A DNA stretch of 64,000 nt from Bacillus sonorensis NBRC 101234 = KCTC 13918 (GTDB lineage: Bacteria; Bacillota; Bacilli; Bacillales; Bacillaceae), in the NCBI RefSeq assembly GCF_001592005.1, contig NZ_BCVZ01000005.1, positions 1 through 64,000 on the forward strand, read 5' to 3'. Below are positions 1 to 8,334 of this stretch, one piece after another (the stretch's first letter is position 1; each line of letters starts with the position of its first letter). Below the pieces are notes generated by a model. That model searched no databases and was not told the DNA's origin. It saw only the letters and a program-made list of their open reading frames with translations. The translations under genes and the position numbers were made by a program.

Positions 1-20
1 GAGGGTTTGTCGACACGCTG

Positions 21-53
21 AAACAGCCTTCAAAAATTGAAGGCTGTTTTTTT
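21..53 (+). terminator. Rho-independent terminator at left edge
   Basis: A 13-bp inverted repeat (21-33 with 37-49, 3-base loop) is followed on the + strand by a T run to 53. In the + direction it would end a gene lying outside the window, whose last codons may be the reading frame closed by TGA at 19-21. It abuts the stop of the TRAP permease gene on the - strand, but the T run is poor in that direction, so it may act only weakly for that gene. Confidence 0.8.
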
Positions 54-2034
54 ACGCTTTCAGCGCCGGTATTTCTTCAGGGCGGCTTCTATCGCGTTTC
101 CATATCAGCTGAAGGATGAATAAGAGAAGGAATATACCGAGCCCTATCATATCTGTGTATCCTTCAGGATAAATCAGCAAAAGGCCGCTGAGCGCCGCAA
201 GGATTCTTTCAAACCAGAACACTTTCCTCATCCAATACCCGATCATCCCCGCTCCGATAGCAATCATTCCTGCCAATGCCGTAAAGATGACCCAAATGAT
301 TTCATACCAGTGGGCATCAATCAGCAGCAGCTCAGGCGATAGTACGAAAACATACGGGATGATAAAGGCGGCAACGGCCAATTTGGCGGAAATGACACCG
401 GTCCTGATCGGCTCGCCCCCCGCAACACCCGCCGCGGCAAACGCAGCCAAGGCGACCGGCGGTGTAATATCAGCGACAATCCCAAAGTAAAAGACGAACA
501 AATGAGCCGACAGATCAGGCACGCTCAGCATAATAAGCGCCGGCGCCGCTATCGTCGATGTAATTACATAGTTAGCCGTTGTAGGCGATCCCATCCCAAG
601 GACGAGGGCGGCAATCATCGTCAAAAAGAGAGATGGCAGCAAAGCTCCTCCGGCTAAATCAAGCAGCCCGTTGGCAAGCTTCAAACCGAGCCCTGTCTTT
701 GTTACCACGCCGACAATAATGCCGGCCGCCGCCGTCGCGGCAGCGACAGAAAGCGCCATTCTCGCCCCGTCAGCAAGGGCCTGAATGATGCCTTTGACGC
801 CCATTCTTGTATCCTTGTTAAAAAAGCCGACAATGACAGCCAGGACGATCGAATACAATGCCGCATGCATGACAGTGATCCCGGTCATTAAAAGAAAGAC
901 GACCGCAACAATCGGAAGGAGGAGATAGATTTTTTTAAATACCTCTTTGCGGTTCGGCATCTCTTCTTTTCTCAAACCCCTCAAACCGAGCCGCTTCGCT
1001 TCAAAATGGGTCATGATCCAAATTCCCGTAAAGTAAAGCACAGCCGGTATTGCGGCCGCCTTTGCGATGTCCCAGTACGTAATTCCGCCGCCGATAAACT
1101 CCACCATTAAAAAAGCAGCCGCTCCCATAATCGGAGGCATCAGCTGGCCGCCGGTCGAAGCTGACGCTTCCACCGCACCGGCAAACTCTTTTTTGTAGCC
1201 GAGCTTTTTCATCATCGGAATCGTAAACGATCCGGATGTGACGACATTGGCAACAGAGCTGCCGCTGATCGTTCCCTGCAGGGCGCTTGAGAAGATTGCC
1301 ACTTTGGCGGGTCCCCCCGTGCTTCTTCCCGCAACCGCCACGGCGAGATCGTTAAAATATTGTCCCACACCCGTTTGAACGAGAAAGGCGCCGAATAAAA
1401 TAAACAGGAAAATGAAGGTTGAGGAGACGGCCAGCGGTGTCCCCAAGATGCCTTCCGTTGTAAAATACATGGTCTGAATAAGCCGTTCCAGCGTCAGTCC
1501 GTTGTGGGACAAAAAACCGGGCAGACTGGAGCCGTAAAGGCCGTACAACAGAAACAAGCCGGCTATGATCGTAATCGGCAGCCCGACGGCTCTTCTCGTC
1601 GCTTCCAATACGAGCAGGACAGCCAATAATCCGACATAGAAGTCAACAGTTGTAATCAGGCCGATTCCTGTGACGATCGTTTCATAATTGATGACCCAAT
1701 AGACGCCGACTCCTGCTCCTAAAACGGCTAAAACCGCGTCATACCAGGCCACTTTACATGTTCCGGCTGCCTTGAGATTCTTTGTCGCCGGAAACAGCAA
1801 AAAGATCAGGCCGAGCGCAAATCCCAAATGAACCGATCTTTGGATTTGCGCTGGAAACACCCCGAAAATGGCCGTGTATAATTGGAATAATGAAAAGCTG
1901 AGAAGGCCGGCGAAAGCGATGATCCCAGCCCAGCCCGCAAGCTTTCTCGTCCCGGCCTCAGGATCGTATTTTTCCAGCAGCTCCTGCTGCTCTTTTTCAG
2001 AAAGCGACATCCCGTGCTCCTTTTGTTCAGCCAT
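52..2034 (-). CDS. TRAP transporter permease, fused 4TM/12TM type
   Basis: This 660-residue, very hydrophobic protein is a TRAP transporter permease in which the small (DctQ-like, about residues 30-190) and large (DctM-like, about 200-630) membrane subunits are fused. That fused architecture is characteristic of TAXI-TRAP systems. A Gly/Ser-rich stretch (GSSVANVV) near residue 257 and MGSPTTANYV further on fit the large subunit. It would drive sodium- or proton-coupled uptake of an organic acid delivered by the TAXI binding protein encoded upstream. The start codon overlaps the end of the DUF1850 gene by 8 bases, indicating translational coupling. The substrate cannot be read from the sequence; glutamate or C4-dicarboxylates are only family precedents. 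Confidence 0.92.
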   Translation of the reverse strand: MAEQKEHGMSLSEKEQQELLEKYDPEAGTRKLAGWAGIIAFAGLLSFSLFQLYTAIFGVFPAQIQRSVHLGFALGLIFLLFPATKNLKAAGTCKVAWYDAVLAVLGAGVGVYWVINYETIVTGIGLITTVDFYVGLLAVLLVLEATRRAVGLPITIIAGLFLLYGLYGSSLPGFLSHNGLTLERLIQTMYFTTEGILGTPLAVSSTFIFLFILFGAFLVQTGVGQYFNDLAVAVAGRSTGGPAKVAIFSSALQGTISGSSVANVVTSGSFTIPMMKKLGYKKEFAGAVEASASTGGQLMPPIMGAAAFLMVEFIGGGITYWDIAKAAAIPAVLYFTGIWIMTHFEAKRLGLRGLRKEEMPNRKEVFKKIYLLLPIVAVVFLLMTGITVMHAALYSIVLAVIVGFFNKDTRMGVKGIIQALADGARMALSVAAATAAAGIIVGVVTKTGLGLKLANGLLDLAGGALLPSLFLTMIAALVLGMGSPTTANYVITSTIAAPALIMLSVPDLSAHLFVFYFGIVADITPPVALAAFAAAGVAGGEPIRTGVISAKLAVAAFIIPYVFVLSPELLLIDAHWYEIIWVIFTALAGMIAIGAGMIGYWMRKVFWFERILAALSGLLLIYPEGYTDMIGLGIFLLLFILQLIWKRDRSRPEEIPALKA

Positions 2035-2545
2035 TTATCTCCACTCCCTTCAATTGCTGCAAAACATTGATTTTTTGAACCGACATCCTTGTCCACGAAC
2101 CCGGGGGAATATAGCGCTTTAATTCGTATTCCTTGCCTTTGTACTTGAGCCTGTGATTTGCCCTCACCCTTCCGATCCGCATATCGATGTACGGAAACGT
2201 CCGCTTCATATTGGAAAGGGTGTAAGTTCCGTCTGTAATGATAAGCTTTTCTCCCTGTTCCGCATTTGCCGGCATGCCGACCGCCGGATCATGATATACC
2301 AGGGCAGTCTGCCGGATCACCCCGTTTTCCCACACATACGTTTCTGCCACTTTTGTTTTGTGGATGGAATGCGTATAGATGATATCAAACGTTTTTTCCT
2401 TTTGCAGGGGAAGAAAAGCCATGACATCATCGCTGTCTTCTTTCTTGAATACAACGGCCGGCATATACGGAATCATACAGGCCGCCGTCACCATACAGGC
2501 GCAGCATACAGCCGCAAGCCATGCAAGCTTTTTCTGTTTTCCCAT
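2027..2545 (-). CDS. DUF1850 protein of the TAXI-TRAP operon
   Basis: A protein of about 172 residues with an N-terminal hydrophobic segment (about residues 8-30, probably a signal anchor) and a beta-rich extracytoplasmic remainder. It matches DUF1850, a family of unknown function usually sitting between the receptor and the fused permease genes of TAXI-TRAP systems, as here. The start at 2545 is preferred because the GGAGG sequence lies about 11 bases upstream; an ATG at 2554 would be only 2 bases from that SD. It overlaps the permease gene at its 3' end. An accessory role in the transporter is inference from context. Confidence 0.8.
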   Translation of the reverse strand: MGKQKKLAWLAAVCCACMVTAACMIPYMPAVVFKKEDSDDVMAFLPLQKEKTFDIIYTHSIHKTKVAETYVWENGVIRQTALVYHDPAVGMPANAEQGEKLIITDGTYTLSNMKRTFPYIDMRIGRVRANHRLKYKGKEYELKRYIPPGSWTRMSVQKINVLQQLKGVEING

Positions 2546-2569
2546 GATCCGCATATCCTCCGCTGATAG

Positions 2570-2612
2570 AAAAACGATAGACCATGGTTTCAGGTGCGGC
2601 GGTCTATCGTTT
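2570..2612 (-). terminator. Intra-operon hairpin between receptor and permease genes
   Basis: A perfect 12-bp inverted repeat (2572-2583 with 2601-2612, 17-base loop) is followed in the - direction by five T residues. It lies between the TAXI receptor gene and DUF1850. It may be a partial terminator or an mRNA-stabilising 3' structure that makes the binding protein more abundant than the permease. Confidence 0.65.
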
Positions 2613-2643
2613 CAGATATTTACATATCAAAGACAATCGCAGA

Positions 2644-3633
2644 TTACGATTTTTCGATCCCTTTTTCTTTAAAGTATTTGGCGGCGCCCGGGTGAATCTC
2701 GATATCGCCCAACCCTTCGAGCGCTGTCTCCGGCTTAATAAACTCACCCTTTGCATGATTGATTTTATCTGCTTCAAACAGCGCTTTCGTCATCTGATAG
2801 ACCGTATCCTCATCAAGCTTGTCGGTGGCGACGAGCATCGCTTTAACGGCAACGGTGCTGACATCTTGGCCAATGCCGTAGGTGCCGCGTTTAATCGTGT
2901 CCTTGGCGTAAAACGGATACTGTTCGATCAGCTTTTTCTGCTTGTCTTCTTCAATATTTAAAATCTTGATTTTATTTTGGGCGGAAAGCCCTTCAACTGC
3001 CCCGGTAGGCGTTCCCGCCGTAATAAATGCAGCATCGATCGCTCCGGATTGAATGCCGTCGGTTGATTCTTCGAACGATAGATTTTGCGGTTTAATATCG
3101 TCAAAGGTGAGCCCGTGGACCTCCAAAATCTGCTTCGCATTGATATTGACCCCTGCACCTGCGGCACCTACAGAGACCGTTTTGCCTTTTAAATCGTCAA
3201 CAGATTTGATTCCGCTCTTTTCTGTCGTTACGATTTGAACGGTTTCAGGATAAAGGGCGGCAATCGCTTTGATTCCGTCAATTTTTTGCTTGAACATCTC
3301 TTTTCCTTCAATGGCATATGTGGCAATGTCGGTTTGTGAAAAAGCGACTTCAGCCTCACCTTTTTGGAGAGTGGCCATATTTTCAGCTGAGGCGCCTGTT
3401 GTCTGTGTCGTAAATTTATCGCCTGTCGCTTCTTCCCAAAGGTTTGCAAACTGTCCTCCAAGCGGATAATATGTACCGCCTGTACCGCCCGTCAGCAGGC
3501 TGTAGCTTCCTGACCCTTTAGACGCAGATCCGCCTTCCTTGTCACTTGAGGCATCATTGCTTCCGCATGCGGCCAGCCCCATGACAAGAGTCAGCAAAAA
3601 CGCCGGCAACGATATGGCTTTCCACCTTTTCAT
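2644..3633 (-). CDS. TAXI-family TRAP transporter solute receptor, lipoprotein
   Basis: A 329-residue substrate-binding lipoprotein of the TRAP-associated extracytoplasmic (TAXI) family. A type II signal peptide ends in the lipobox LAAC, followed by a Ser/Gly/Lys-rich linker and the start of the mature domain (LLTGGTGGTYYPLGG), which is typical of TAXI receptors. The DLKGKTVSVGAAGAG motif lies in the middle. It would be anchored on the outer face of the membrane and hand ligand to the downstream fused permease. The ATG at 3633 has a GGGGG SD; an in-frame start 9 codons upstream lies before that SD and is not favoured. This is the first gene of the operon. Confidence 0.92.
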   Translation of the reverse strand: MKRWKAISLPAFLLTLVMGLAACGSNDASSDKEGGSASKGSGSYSLLTGGTGGTYYPLGGQFANLWEEATGDKFTTQTTGASAENMATLQKGEAEVAFSQTDIATYAIEGKEMFKQKIDGIKAIAALYPETVQIVTTEKSGIKSVDDLKGKTVSVGAAGAGVNINAKQILEVHGLTFDDIKPQNLSFEESTDGIQSGAIDAAFITAGTPTGAVEGLSAQNKIKILNIEEDKQKKLIEQYPFYAKDTIKRGTYGIGQDVSTVAVKAMLVATDKLDEDTVYQMTKALFEADKINHAKGEFIKPETALEGLGDIEIHPGAAKYFKEKGIEKS

Positions 3634-3863
3634 GCATTTTCCCCCTTTTTTGTTATACAAATATCAATCTCATGGATCATAAAAAATGCACTAGTTGTCA
3701 ATAAATTCGTTAAATTTCAACTGTTTAGTTAATTTTATGTGCGGGCAGTTTTTAATATGCCGCGTCATCCTAAAATCCCGTCCACATCAGGATGCCTTCC
3801 TGGACATCTTAATCATTGGCCAGGCGAAGGGCAAGGATGATGGAAGGTTGTATTCCAAAACAA

Positions 3864-3893
3864 AACGAAAACCTGCTAAAAGCTGCAGGTTTT
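3864..3893 (-). terminator. Terminator after GntR-type regulator
   Basis: Inverted repeat 3868-3876 with 3885-3893 (9 bp) immediately past the stop of the GntR-type gene, followed in the - direction by T-rich sequence. The remaining gap (about 3634-3863) should hold the TRAP operon promoter. A TTGACA occurs on the - strand, but no well-spaced -10 was found. Confidence 0.7.
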
Positions 3894-3897
3894 CTGG

Positions 3898-4611
3898 CTA
3901 TTTTCGAATATGGACGCTGGAAAACACAAATTTATCATAACGGTGCCGTGCAAACGAATATTCGAAAGGCTCGCCGGTATTTAAAAAAGCGACCTGTTCG
4001 ACTTCCAGCACCGGATCGTCATAGGCGCACTCCAAATACTTCCGGTCCAGCTCCGTCGGCTTATCCGCCCTGATTTTCCGGTGGGAGCCGGCGATTGTCA
4101 GTTTTAATGTTTCGGTAATATGCCGATAAACAGAACCGTGAAGCACCTCTTCATTCAATTCTGAAATCAGGTTTGAAGGCATATACGTTTTTTCAATAAC
4201 ATACGGCTCGCCTTCCACCTTCCGCAGCCTGATAATGTGGTACACCGGAACGTTTTTTTCGATTGATAGTCGCTTTGCTACTTCATTTGACGGAAATTCG
4301 ACATCAAATTGAATGATGCTGCTTTCAATCTGCTTGTTGGCAAGAAGCTTTGTCAGTCCGAGGTTTTCGCGGTCGGTCACACTGACGGGAAGATCATGAA
4401 TGGACGATTTGATAATAAAGGTGCCGTGTCCCCGTTTCCTGTAAAGCATCCCTTCCGATACGAGGATATCGAGAGCCCTTTTCATCGTCATTCTGCTGCA
4501 GTCAAATTCTTTGGCAAGAGAAAGTTCATCAGGTATCGGCTGGTCGGCAGAGTAGTACTCTTCCCGGATTCTTCTCCTCATTTCATTAGAAATATATTCG
4601 TATTTTCTCAT
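3898..4611 (-). CDS. GntR/HutC-family transcriptional regulator (GmuR-like)
   Basis: A 237-residue regulator with an N-terminal winged-helix GntR domain (about residues 5-70; ELSLAKEFDCSRMTMKRALDIL is its helix-turn-helix) and a C-terminal UTRA effector domain. The UTRA domain normally binds phosphorylated sugars. The length equals that remembered for B. subtilis GmuR, and the position directly after the IIB-IIA-IIC-GH1 genes matches the gmuBACDR order. It probably represses the upstream PTS operon by binding the palindrome at 8233-8260, with release by an imported phospho-oligosaccharide. SD GGTGG lies 7 bases before ATG. A separate promoter is possible because a terminator precedes it. Confidence 0.85.
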   Translation of the reverse strand: MRKYEYISNEMRRRIREEYYSADQPIPDELSLAKEFDCSRMTMKRALDILVSEGMLYRKRGHGTFIIKSSIHDLPVSVTDRENLGLTKLLANKQIESSIIQFDVEFPSNEVAKRLSIEKNVPVYHIIRLRKVEGEPYVIEKTYMPSNLISELNEEVLHGSVYRHITETLKLTIAGSHRKIRADKPTELDRKYLECAYDDPVLEVEQVAFLNTGEPFEYSFARHRYDKFVFSSVHIRK

Positions 4612-4686
4612 GTTTTAACCACCAGTACTAAGGATTCTGTTTTATACCAAGCTTCTTTATTATTATATCGATTTCTCGGTTGAAAT

Positions 4687-4712
4687 AAAAAGATGGCCGA
4701 AAAGACCATCTC
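4687..4712 (-). terminator. Terminator after the phospho-glycosidase gene
   Basis: A hairpin built on AGATGG/CCATCT (about 4691-4712), followed in the - direction by TTTTTA. It separates the phospho-beta-glycosidase gene from the regulator gene. Confidence 0.7.
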
Positions 4713-4753
4713 TTTCTGATTCATATGGACTCCAAAATCCTTAGCCGTAACAT

Positions 4754-6169
4754 TTAAAAACCGTTGTTATCTATCACGCGTTTAAACCAATACCCGCTTT
4801 TTTTCACCGTCCGTTCTCCGTTTTTATCAAGATTGACGGATACGAATCCGTAGCGGTTTTTATAAGCGTTCGTCCATGACCAGTTGTCCATGAACGTCCA
4901 CAGATGGTAGCCCTTCACATTCGAACCTTCCTGAATCGCCTTGTGGACCCATTTTAAGTGCTCTTTTATAAACTCAATCCGGTAGTCATCCTGAATCATC
5001 CCGTCTTCCCCGCGGAAGCGTTCTTCCCCTTCGACCCCCATGCCATTCTCAGAAATAAAGCATTCAATATTCCCGTAGTTGTTTTTGAGATTCATCAAAA
5101 TGTCGTAAATTCCTTTCTCGTAAATCTCCCAGCCGCGGTGGCGGTTCATTTTCCTTCCGGGCATTTCATAATGGTCAAAGAAGCGTTCAGGCGTAAAAGG
5201 CGCGTTCGGATGAGGCAGGTGTTCTTTTGCCTTGACCCGTCTCGGCTGATAATAGTTGATTCCGAGCAGATCAACCGTATTGTTTTTGATCAGCTCCAAA
5301 TCCCCCGGTTCCATATCGGGAAGAAAACCTTCTTCTTTTATGATATCGGCCAAAAGCTGAGGAAACTCCCCTTTAACCGCTGGATCAAGGAATGATCTGT
5401 TAAAAAAGGCGTCGGCTATTTCTGATGCTTTCACATCTTCGGGATGACGGCTTCGCGGATAGGACGGCGTCACATTTAAGATAATGCCGATTTTCCCGTC
5501 TCCGCCAAGCTTCCGGTATGCTTCTACAGCTTTGGCGTTTGACAAAATTTCATGGTAAGCGACCTGAACCGCTTTTTGAAAATCAATTTCGTTCGGATAA
5601 TGAAAATCGTATAAATAGCCGCCTTCCACGGGGACAATCGGTTCGTTATGGGTAAACCATGTTTTCACCCGGTCTCCGTATAGGCGGAAACATGTTTCTG
5701 CATAGGAGACGAAATGGCTGACGACTTCACGGTTTTCCCAGCCGCCGATTTCCTGAAGGGCCATCGGCATATCGAAATGATAAAGGTTGACAAAAGGCTC
5801 GATGCCTGCCGCCGTCAGTTCATCAATCACATCGCTGTAAAAGGAAGCGCCTTCCGGGTTCAACTCACCTTTTCCTTCGGGGAAAAGCCTTGACCAGGAT
5901 ATCGAAAAACGGAACGAATGGTGTCCAAGCTCCTTCATCAGCTGAATATCTTCCTTATACGTCTCGTAAAATCTTGATGTCTCCTCAGGACCCACACCGT
6001 CAAAAAAGCGGTTCGGCTCTATTTCGTACCAGTGGTCCCAAATATTTTTCCCTTTTCCCCCTTCATTCGCCGCCCCTTCGATTTGGGTGGCGGAGGCTGC
6101 CGATCCCCACCAGAAGCCTTTTGGAAACCGGTATTGGGCCTGTGCTGTTTTTACTTCTGTTTTTGACAT
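4754..6169 (-). CDS. 6-phospho-beta-glucosidase, glycoside hydrolase family 1
   Basis: A 471-residue GH1 enzyme that hydrolyses 6-phospho-beta-glycosides delivered by the PTS in the same operon. The acid/base glutamate is in THNEP and the nucleophile in ISENG, both canonical. The N-terminus carries the GH1 signature FPKGFWWGSAASATQIEGA, and a tryptophan-rich active-site end (LWTFMDNWSW) is present. It is cytoplasmic, with no signal peptide. Length and operon position correspond to GmuD/BglH-type enzymes. Whether the natural substrate comes from cellobiose, aryl glucosides or glucomannan oligosaccharides cannot be decided here. The gmuE, gmuF and gmuG genes of B. subtilis do not follow. Confidence 0.93.
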   Translation of the reverse strand: MSKTEVKTAQAQYRFPKGFWWGSAASATQIEGAANEGGKGKNIWDHWYEIEPNRFFDGVGPEETSRFYETYKEDIQLMKELGHHSFRFSISWSRLFPEGKGELNPEGASFYSDVIDELTAAGIEPFVNLYHFDMPMALQEIGGWENREVVSHFVSYAETCFRLYGDRVKTWFTHNEPIVPVEGGYLYDFHYPNEIDFQKAVQVAYHEILSNAKAVEAYRKLGGDGKIGIILNVTPSYPRSRHPEDVKASEIADAFFNRSFLDPAVKGEFPQLLADIIKEEGFLPDMEPGDLELIKNNTVDLLGINYYQPRRVKAKEHLPHPNAPFTPERFFDHYEMPGRKMNRHRGWEIYEKGIYDILMNLKNNYGNIECFISENGMGVEGEERFRGEDGMIQDDYRIEFIKEHLKWVHKAIQEGSNVKGYHLWTFMDNWSWTNAYKNRYGFVSVNLDKNGERTVKKSGYWFKRVIDNNGF

Positions 6170-6184
6170 GTGATCAGTCTCCTT

Positions 6185-7498
6185 TTACAATCCTATCGTC
6201 TTATTTTGGTCAGGCACATTGATTTCCTGTTCTTTTTTCACGTTCATCCGGTCGATGAATGTAAGGAACGGAAACCATATTGCAAAGACGACGGCTAAAT
6301 TGACAATTTGCAGGATGCCCCCGGCAAGCGAGTTGGTCGCCATCATTCCGCTGATAAAAATCGGAACCGTCCAGGGAATCGTCACACCGGTAGGCGGCGG
6401 GACGAGACCTGATGCCATGGCAAAATACGTAATCAGCGTGACGATCATCGGTGACAATACCCACGGTATGATAATCAGCGGATTCATGACGATCGGCAGT
6501 CCGAAAATAATCGGCTCATTGACATTGAAGATGCCCGGAGCCGCTCCAAGCTTGGCTACCTGTTTGAGCTGCTTGCTTTTCATGAACAACAAAATCGCGA
6601 CAATGACGGCCAAGGTCATACCGGTACCGCCCATGCCGACGGTATACACTTCCATGAACTGCTTATTGATAATATGCGGCACTTCCCCTGTTGCCGTATA
6701 GCTGTTTAAATTTTCAAGTGAAAGCGTATTCCAAATCGGGTCCATGACCGCGTTGATGATGATTTGGCCGTGCAGTCCGAAAAACCACAGCAGCTGGGTA
6801 AAAAATATCGCGATCAAAGTCGGGATAATACCGCTTCCAAGTCCGACAAGCGGAGCTTGAACAAGGTTGTAGATCAAATCGTGCAAATTCGAATGGAACG
6901 CCTGGGTTATGATGATATTGATGATTAAATAGACTGACAGCGTCATTACGGCCGGAATCAGCGCCGCAAATGATTTCGACACTGCAGGCGGAACGCCCGC
7001 GGGCATTTTGATCGTATAATTCTTTTGGACGAAGAACCTGAAAATCTCGGCTGCTGTGAAGGCGGTGATCATTCCGAGAAACATTCCTTTCGCACCGAGC
7101 CTGTCAACCGGAATGACATTGGCGATCGTTTGTCCGCCTTCGCCGTTTAACATAAACGGCGTCAAAATGAGAAAGGCTGCCAATGCGACGACTCCCCCAA
7201 AAACAGCTTCAACCTTATAACTTCTTGACAGATAATAGCCGATCCCGAAGACGACGAAAACGGACATGATATTGATCGTCGCACTCGGCGCGATGCTTAA
7301 AGCAGATTGAAACGCTTCAAGCGCTGATTTGCTCATCATTTTATCAAGAAACGGCAAATTTGTGATGACAACGATAATCGACCCAAAAATCGTGAGTGGA
7401 AATGCCAGCATGAACGCGTCTCTAAGCACGCCTAAATACCGGTTGTTATTAAGCTTGCCGGCAATCGGAACTAAAAAACGGCTCAGTTTCTCAAACAT
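6185..7498 (-). CDS. PTS lactose/cellobiose-family permease, component IIC
   Basis: A 437-residue membrane protein with about ten hydrophobic segments, belonging to the lactose/cellobiose/diacetylchitobiose IIC family. The N-terminus (MFEKLSRFLVPIAGKLNNNRYL) and the segment GAAPGIFNVNEPIIFGLPIVMNP with the NEP motif are typical. It forms the transmembrane channel for sugar phosphorylated by the IIB and IIA proteins encoded just upstream. Only 4 bases separate it from the IIA stop, and a GGGAGAT SD overlaps that junction. GmuC and LicC are the nearest remembered homologues. Confidence 0.93.
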   Translation of the reverse strand: MFEKLSRFLVPIAGKLNNNRYLGVLRDAFMLAFPLTIFGSIIVVITNLPFLDKMMSKSALEAFQSALSIAPSATINIMSVFVVFGIGYYLSRSYKVEAVFGGVVALAAFLILTPFMLNGEGGQTIANVIPVDRLGAKGMFLGMITAFTAAEIFRFFVQKNYTIKMPAGVPPAVSKSFAALIPAVMTLSVYLIINIIITQAFHSNLHDLIYNLVQAPLVGLGSGIIPTLIAIFFTQLLWFFGLHGQIIINAVMDPIWNTLSLENLNSYTATGEVPHIINKQFMEVYTVGMGGTGMTLAVIVAILLFMKSKQLKQVAKLGAAPGIFNVNEPIIFGLPIVMNPLIIIPWVLSPMIVTLITYFAMASGLVPPPTGVTIPWTVPIFISGMMATNSLAGGILQIVNLAVVFAIWFPFLTFIDRMNVKKEQEINVPDQNKTIGL

Positions 7499-7502
7499 GG
7501 AC

Positions 7503-7862
7503 TTATCTCCCTTCTATTCTATTTGGCGCATCTTGAATTTTGTCTTTGAAAATTTCCAGAAGCTCATAAACCAGTTCCTTCATCGTGAGACTCGACATCA
7601 AATGGTCCTCCGCATGGATTAGAAGCAGAGAAACATCCTGTTTCTTGCCGCCGGCTTCTTGCTGAACCATTTGAAAATGAATGTCATGGGACTGCCTCAG
7701 GTCTTCTTCGGCCTGAACGAGCAGCTTCTCCGCTTTCCCGACGCTCCCTGCCCGGTATTCCCTCAAGGACTGGATAACCTTGCTGCGGGCATTCCCGCTG
7801 TGAAGAATCAACTGAAAGCAAATTTGTTCGTCTGTCAATTTATTAAGTTTTGTCTTTTCCAT
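7503..7862 (-). CDS. PTS lactose/cellobiose-family component IIA
   Basis: A helical protein of about 119 residues carrying the IIA(Lac) signature IHAEDHLM. The first His (about residue 83) is the phosphorylated residue and the nearby Asp is the metal ligand known in this family. It receives phosphate from HPr and passes it to the IIB cysteine. The ATG at 7862 is preferred: an in-frame TTG at 7871 would almost touch the SD (GGGAG). The SD lies inside the end of the IIB gene, so the two are translationally coupled. Confidence 0.9.
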   Translation of the reverse strand: MEKTKLNKLTDEQICFQLILHSGNARSKVIQSLREYRAGSVGKAEKLLVQAEEDLRQSHDIHFQMVQQEAGGKKQDVSLLLIHAEDHLMSSLTMKELVYELLEIFKDKIQDAPNRIEGR

Positions 7863-7867
7863 TTCAA

Positions 7868-8176
7868 TCAATCTCCCATCAGGCTTACCGCCTGTTCATA
7901 CGCTTTTTTTCCATCTGCCATTCCATATGCCATCATATCAATCACATCAACCCGGATTCCGTATTTGTCCGCTTCTTTTTGCAGCTCATCTTTTAAAAAG
8001 CTCATTTGCGGCCCTATTAACACAACATCCGCCTGTTCCATTTCTTTTTTGGCCTGGTCTTGCCCTACCGCCCAAATTTTGGCTTCATCACCGATTGACT
8101 TTACGTATTCCTCCATTTTGGTGACGAGAAGGCTTGTCGACATTCCTGAACTGCATGCCAATAATATTTTTTTCAT
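7868..8176 (-). CDS. PTS lactose/cellobiose-family component IIB
   Basis: A 102-residue protein starting MKKILLACSSGMSTSLL, the phosphocysteine loop of cellobiose-type IIB components. Cys8 is the residue phosphorylated by IIA before transfer to the sugar. It is the first gene of the operon, behind the promoter, operator and cre site at 8197-8260, with an AAGGGG SD. Length and position equal those of GmuB/LicB. Confidence 0.92.
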   Translation of the reverse strand: MKKILLACSSGMSTSLLVTKMEEYVKSIGDEAKIWAVGQDQAKKEMEQADVVLIGPQMSFLKDELQKEADKYGIRVDVIDMMAYGMADGKKAYEQAVSLMGD

Positions 8177-8196
8177 AATGATCCCCTTTCTATATT

Positions 8197-8210
8197 TAAA
8201 AGCGCTTTCA
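8197..8210 (-). promoter_or_regulatory. cre site (CcpA operator) of the PTS operon
   Basis: Read on the - strand, TGAAAGCGCTTTTA matches the cre consensus TGWAANCGNTNWCA at 13 of 14 positions. It lies just downstream of the -10 box, where CcpA blocks initiation, so glucose repression of the operon is expected. Confidence 0.85.
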
Positions 8211-8219
8211 ATATCTATT

Positions 8220-8247
8220 ATTATAACTTTTTATTTTTAAATGTCTA
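8220..8247 (-). promoter_or_regulatory. SigA promoter of the PTS operon
   Basis: On the - strand, TAGACA (8242-8247) and TATAAT (8220-8225) are separated by 16 bp. The -35 lies inside the palindromic operator, so bound repressor would exclude RNA polymerase. Confidence 0.75.
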
Positions 8248-8260
8248 TACATTTAAAAAT
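8233..8260. promoter_or_regulatory. Perfect palindrome, putative operator of the GntR-type repressor
   Basis: Two perfect 12-base arms (8233-8244 and 8249-8260) flank CTAT. The core ATGTCTATACAT resembles the short TGT-ATA/GAC-ACA palindromes used by HutC/TreR-type GntR regulators. It covers the -35 box. Assignment to the regulator at 3898-4611 is inference. Confidence 0.75.
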
Positions 8261-8293
8261 AAATGTTTGTATTTATTTTGACTGATACAAAAC

Positions 8294-8316
8294 AAAAAGC
8301 CCTCTCAATTGAGAGG
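8294..8316 (-). terminator. Terminator of the alkaline phosphatase gene
   Basis: A perfect CCTCTC-AATT-GAGAGG hairpin (8301-8316), followed on the - strand by GGCTTTTTG. It lies 18 bases past the phosphatase stop codon. Confidence 0.85.
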
Positions 8317-8334
8317 ACTTTTGTACAAACCCGT

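Noticed and set aside
1-21. Possible 3' end of a + strand gene (codons ending in TGA at 19-21)
   Set aside because: Only seven codons are visible; the terminator supports a gene end but not an identity.
3780-3802. Small inverted repeat CAGGA...TCCTG upstream of the TAXI gene
   Set aside because: Only 5 paired bases and no link to a promoter or T run; indistinguishable from chance.
4958-5395. 145-codon + strand ORF inside the GH1 gene
   Set aside because: It is antisense to a clear phospho-beta-glucosidase with intact catalytic motifs; there is no SD and the composition is that of a complement-strand shadow.
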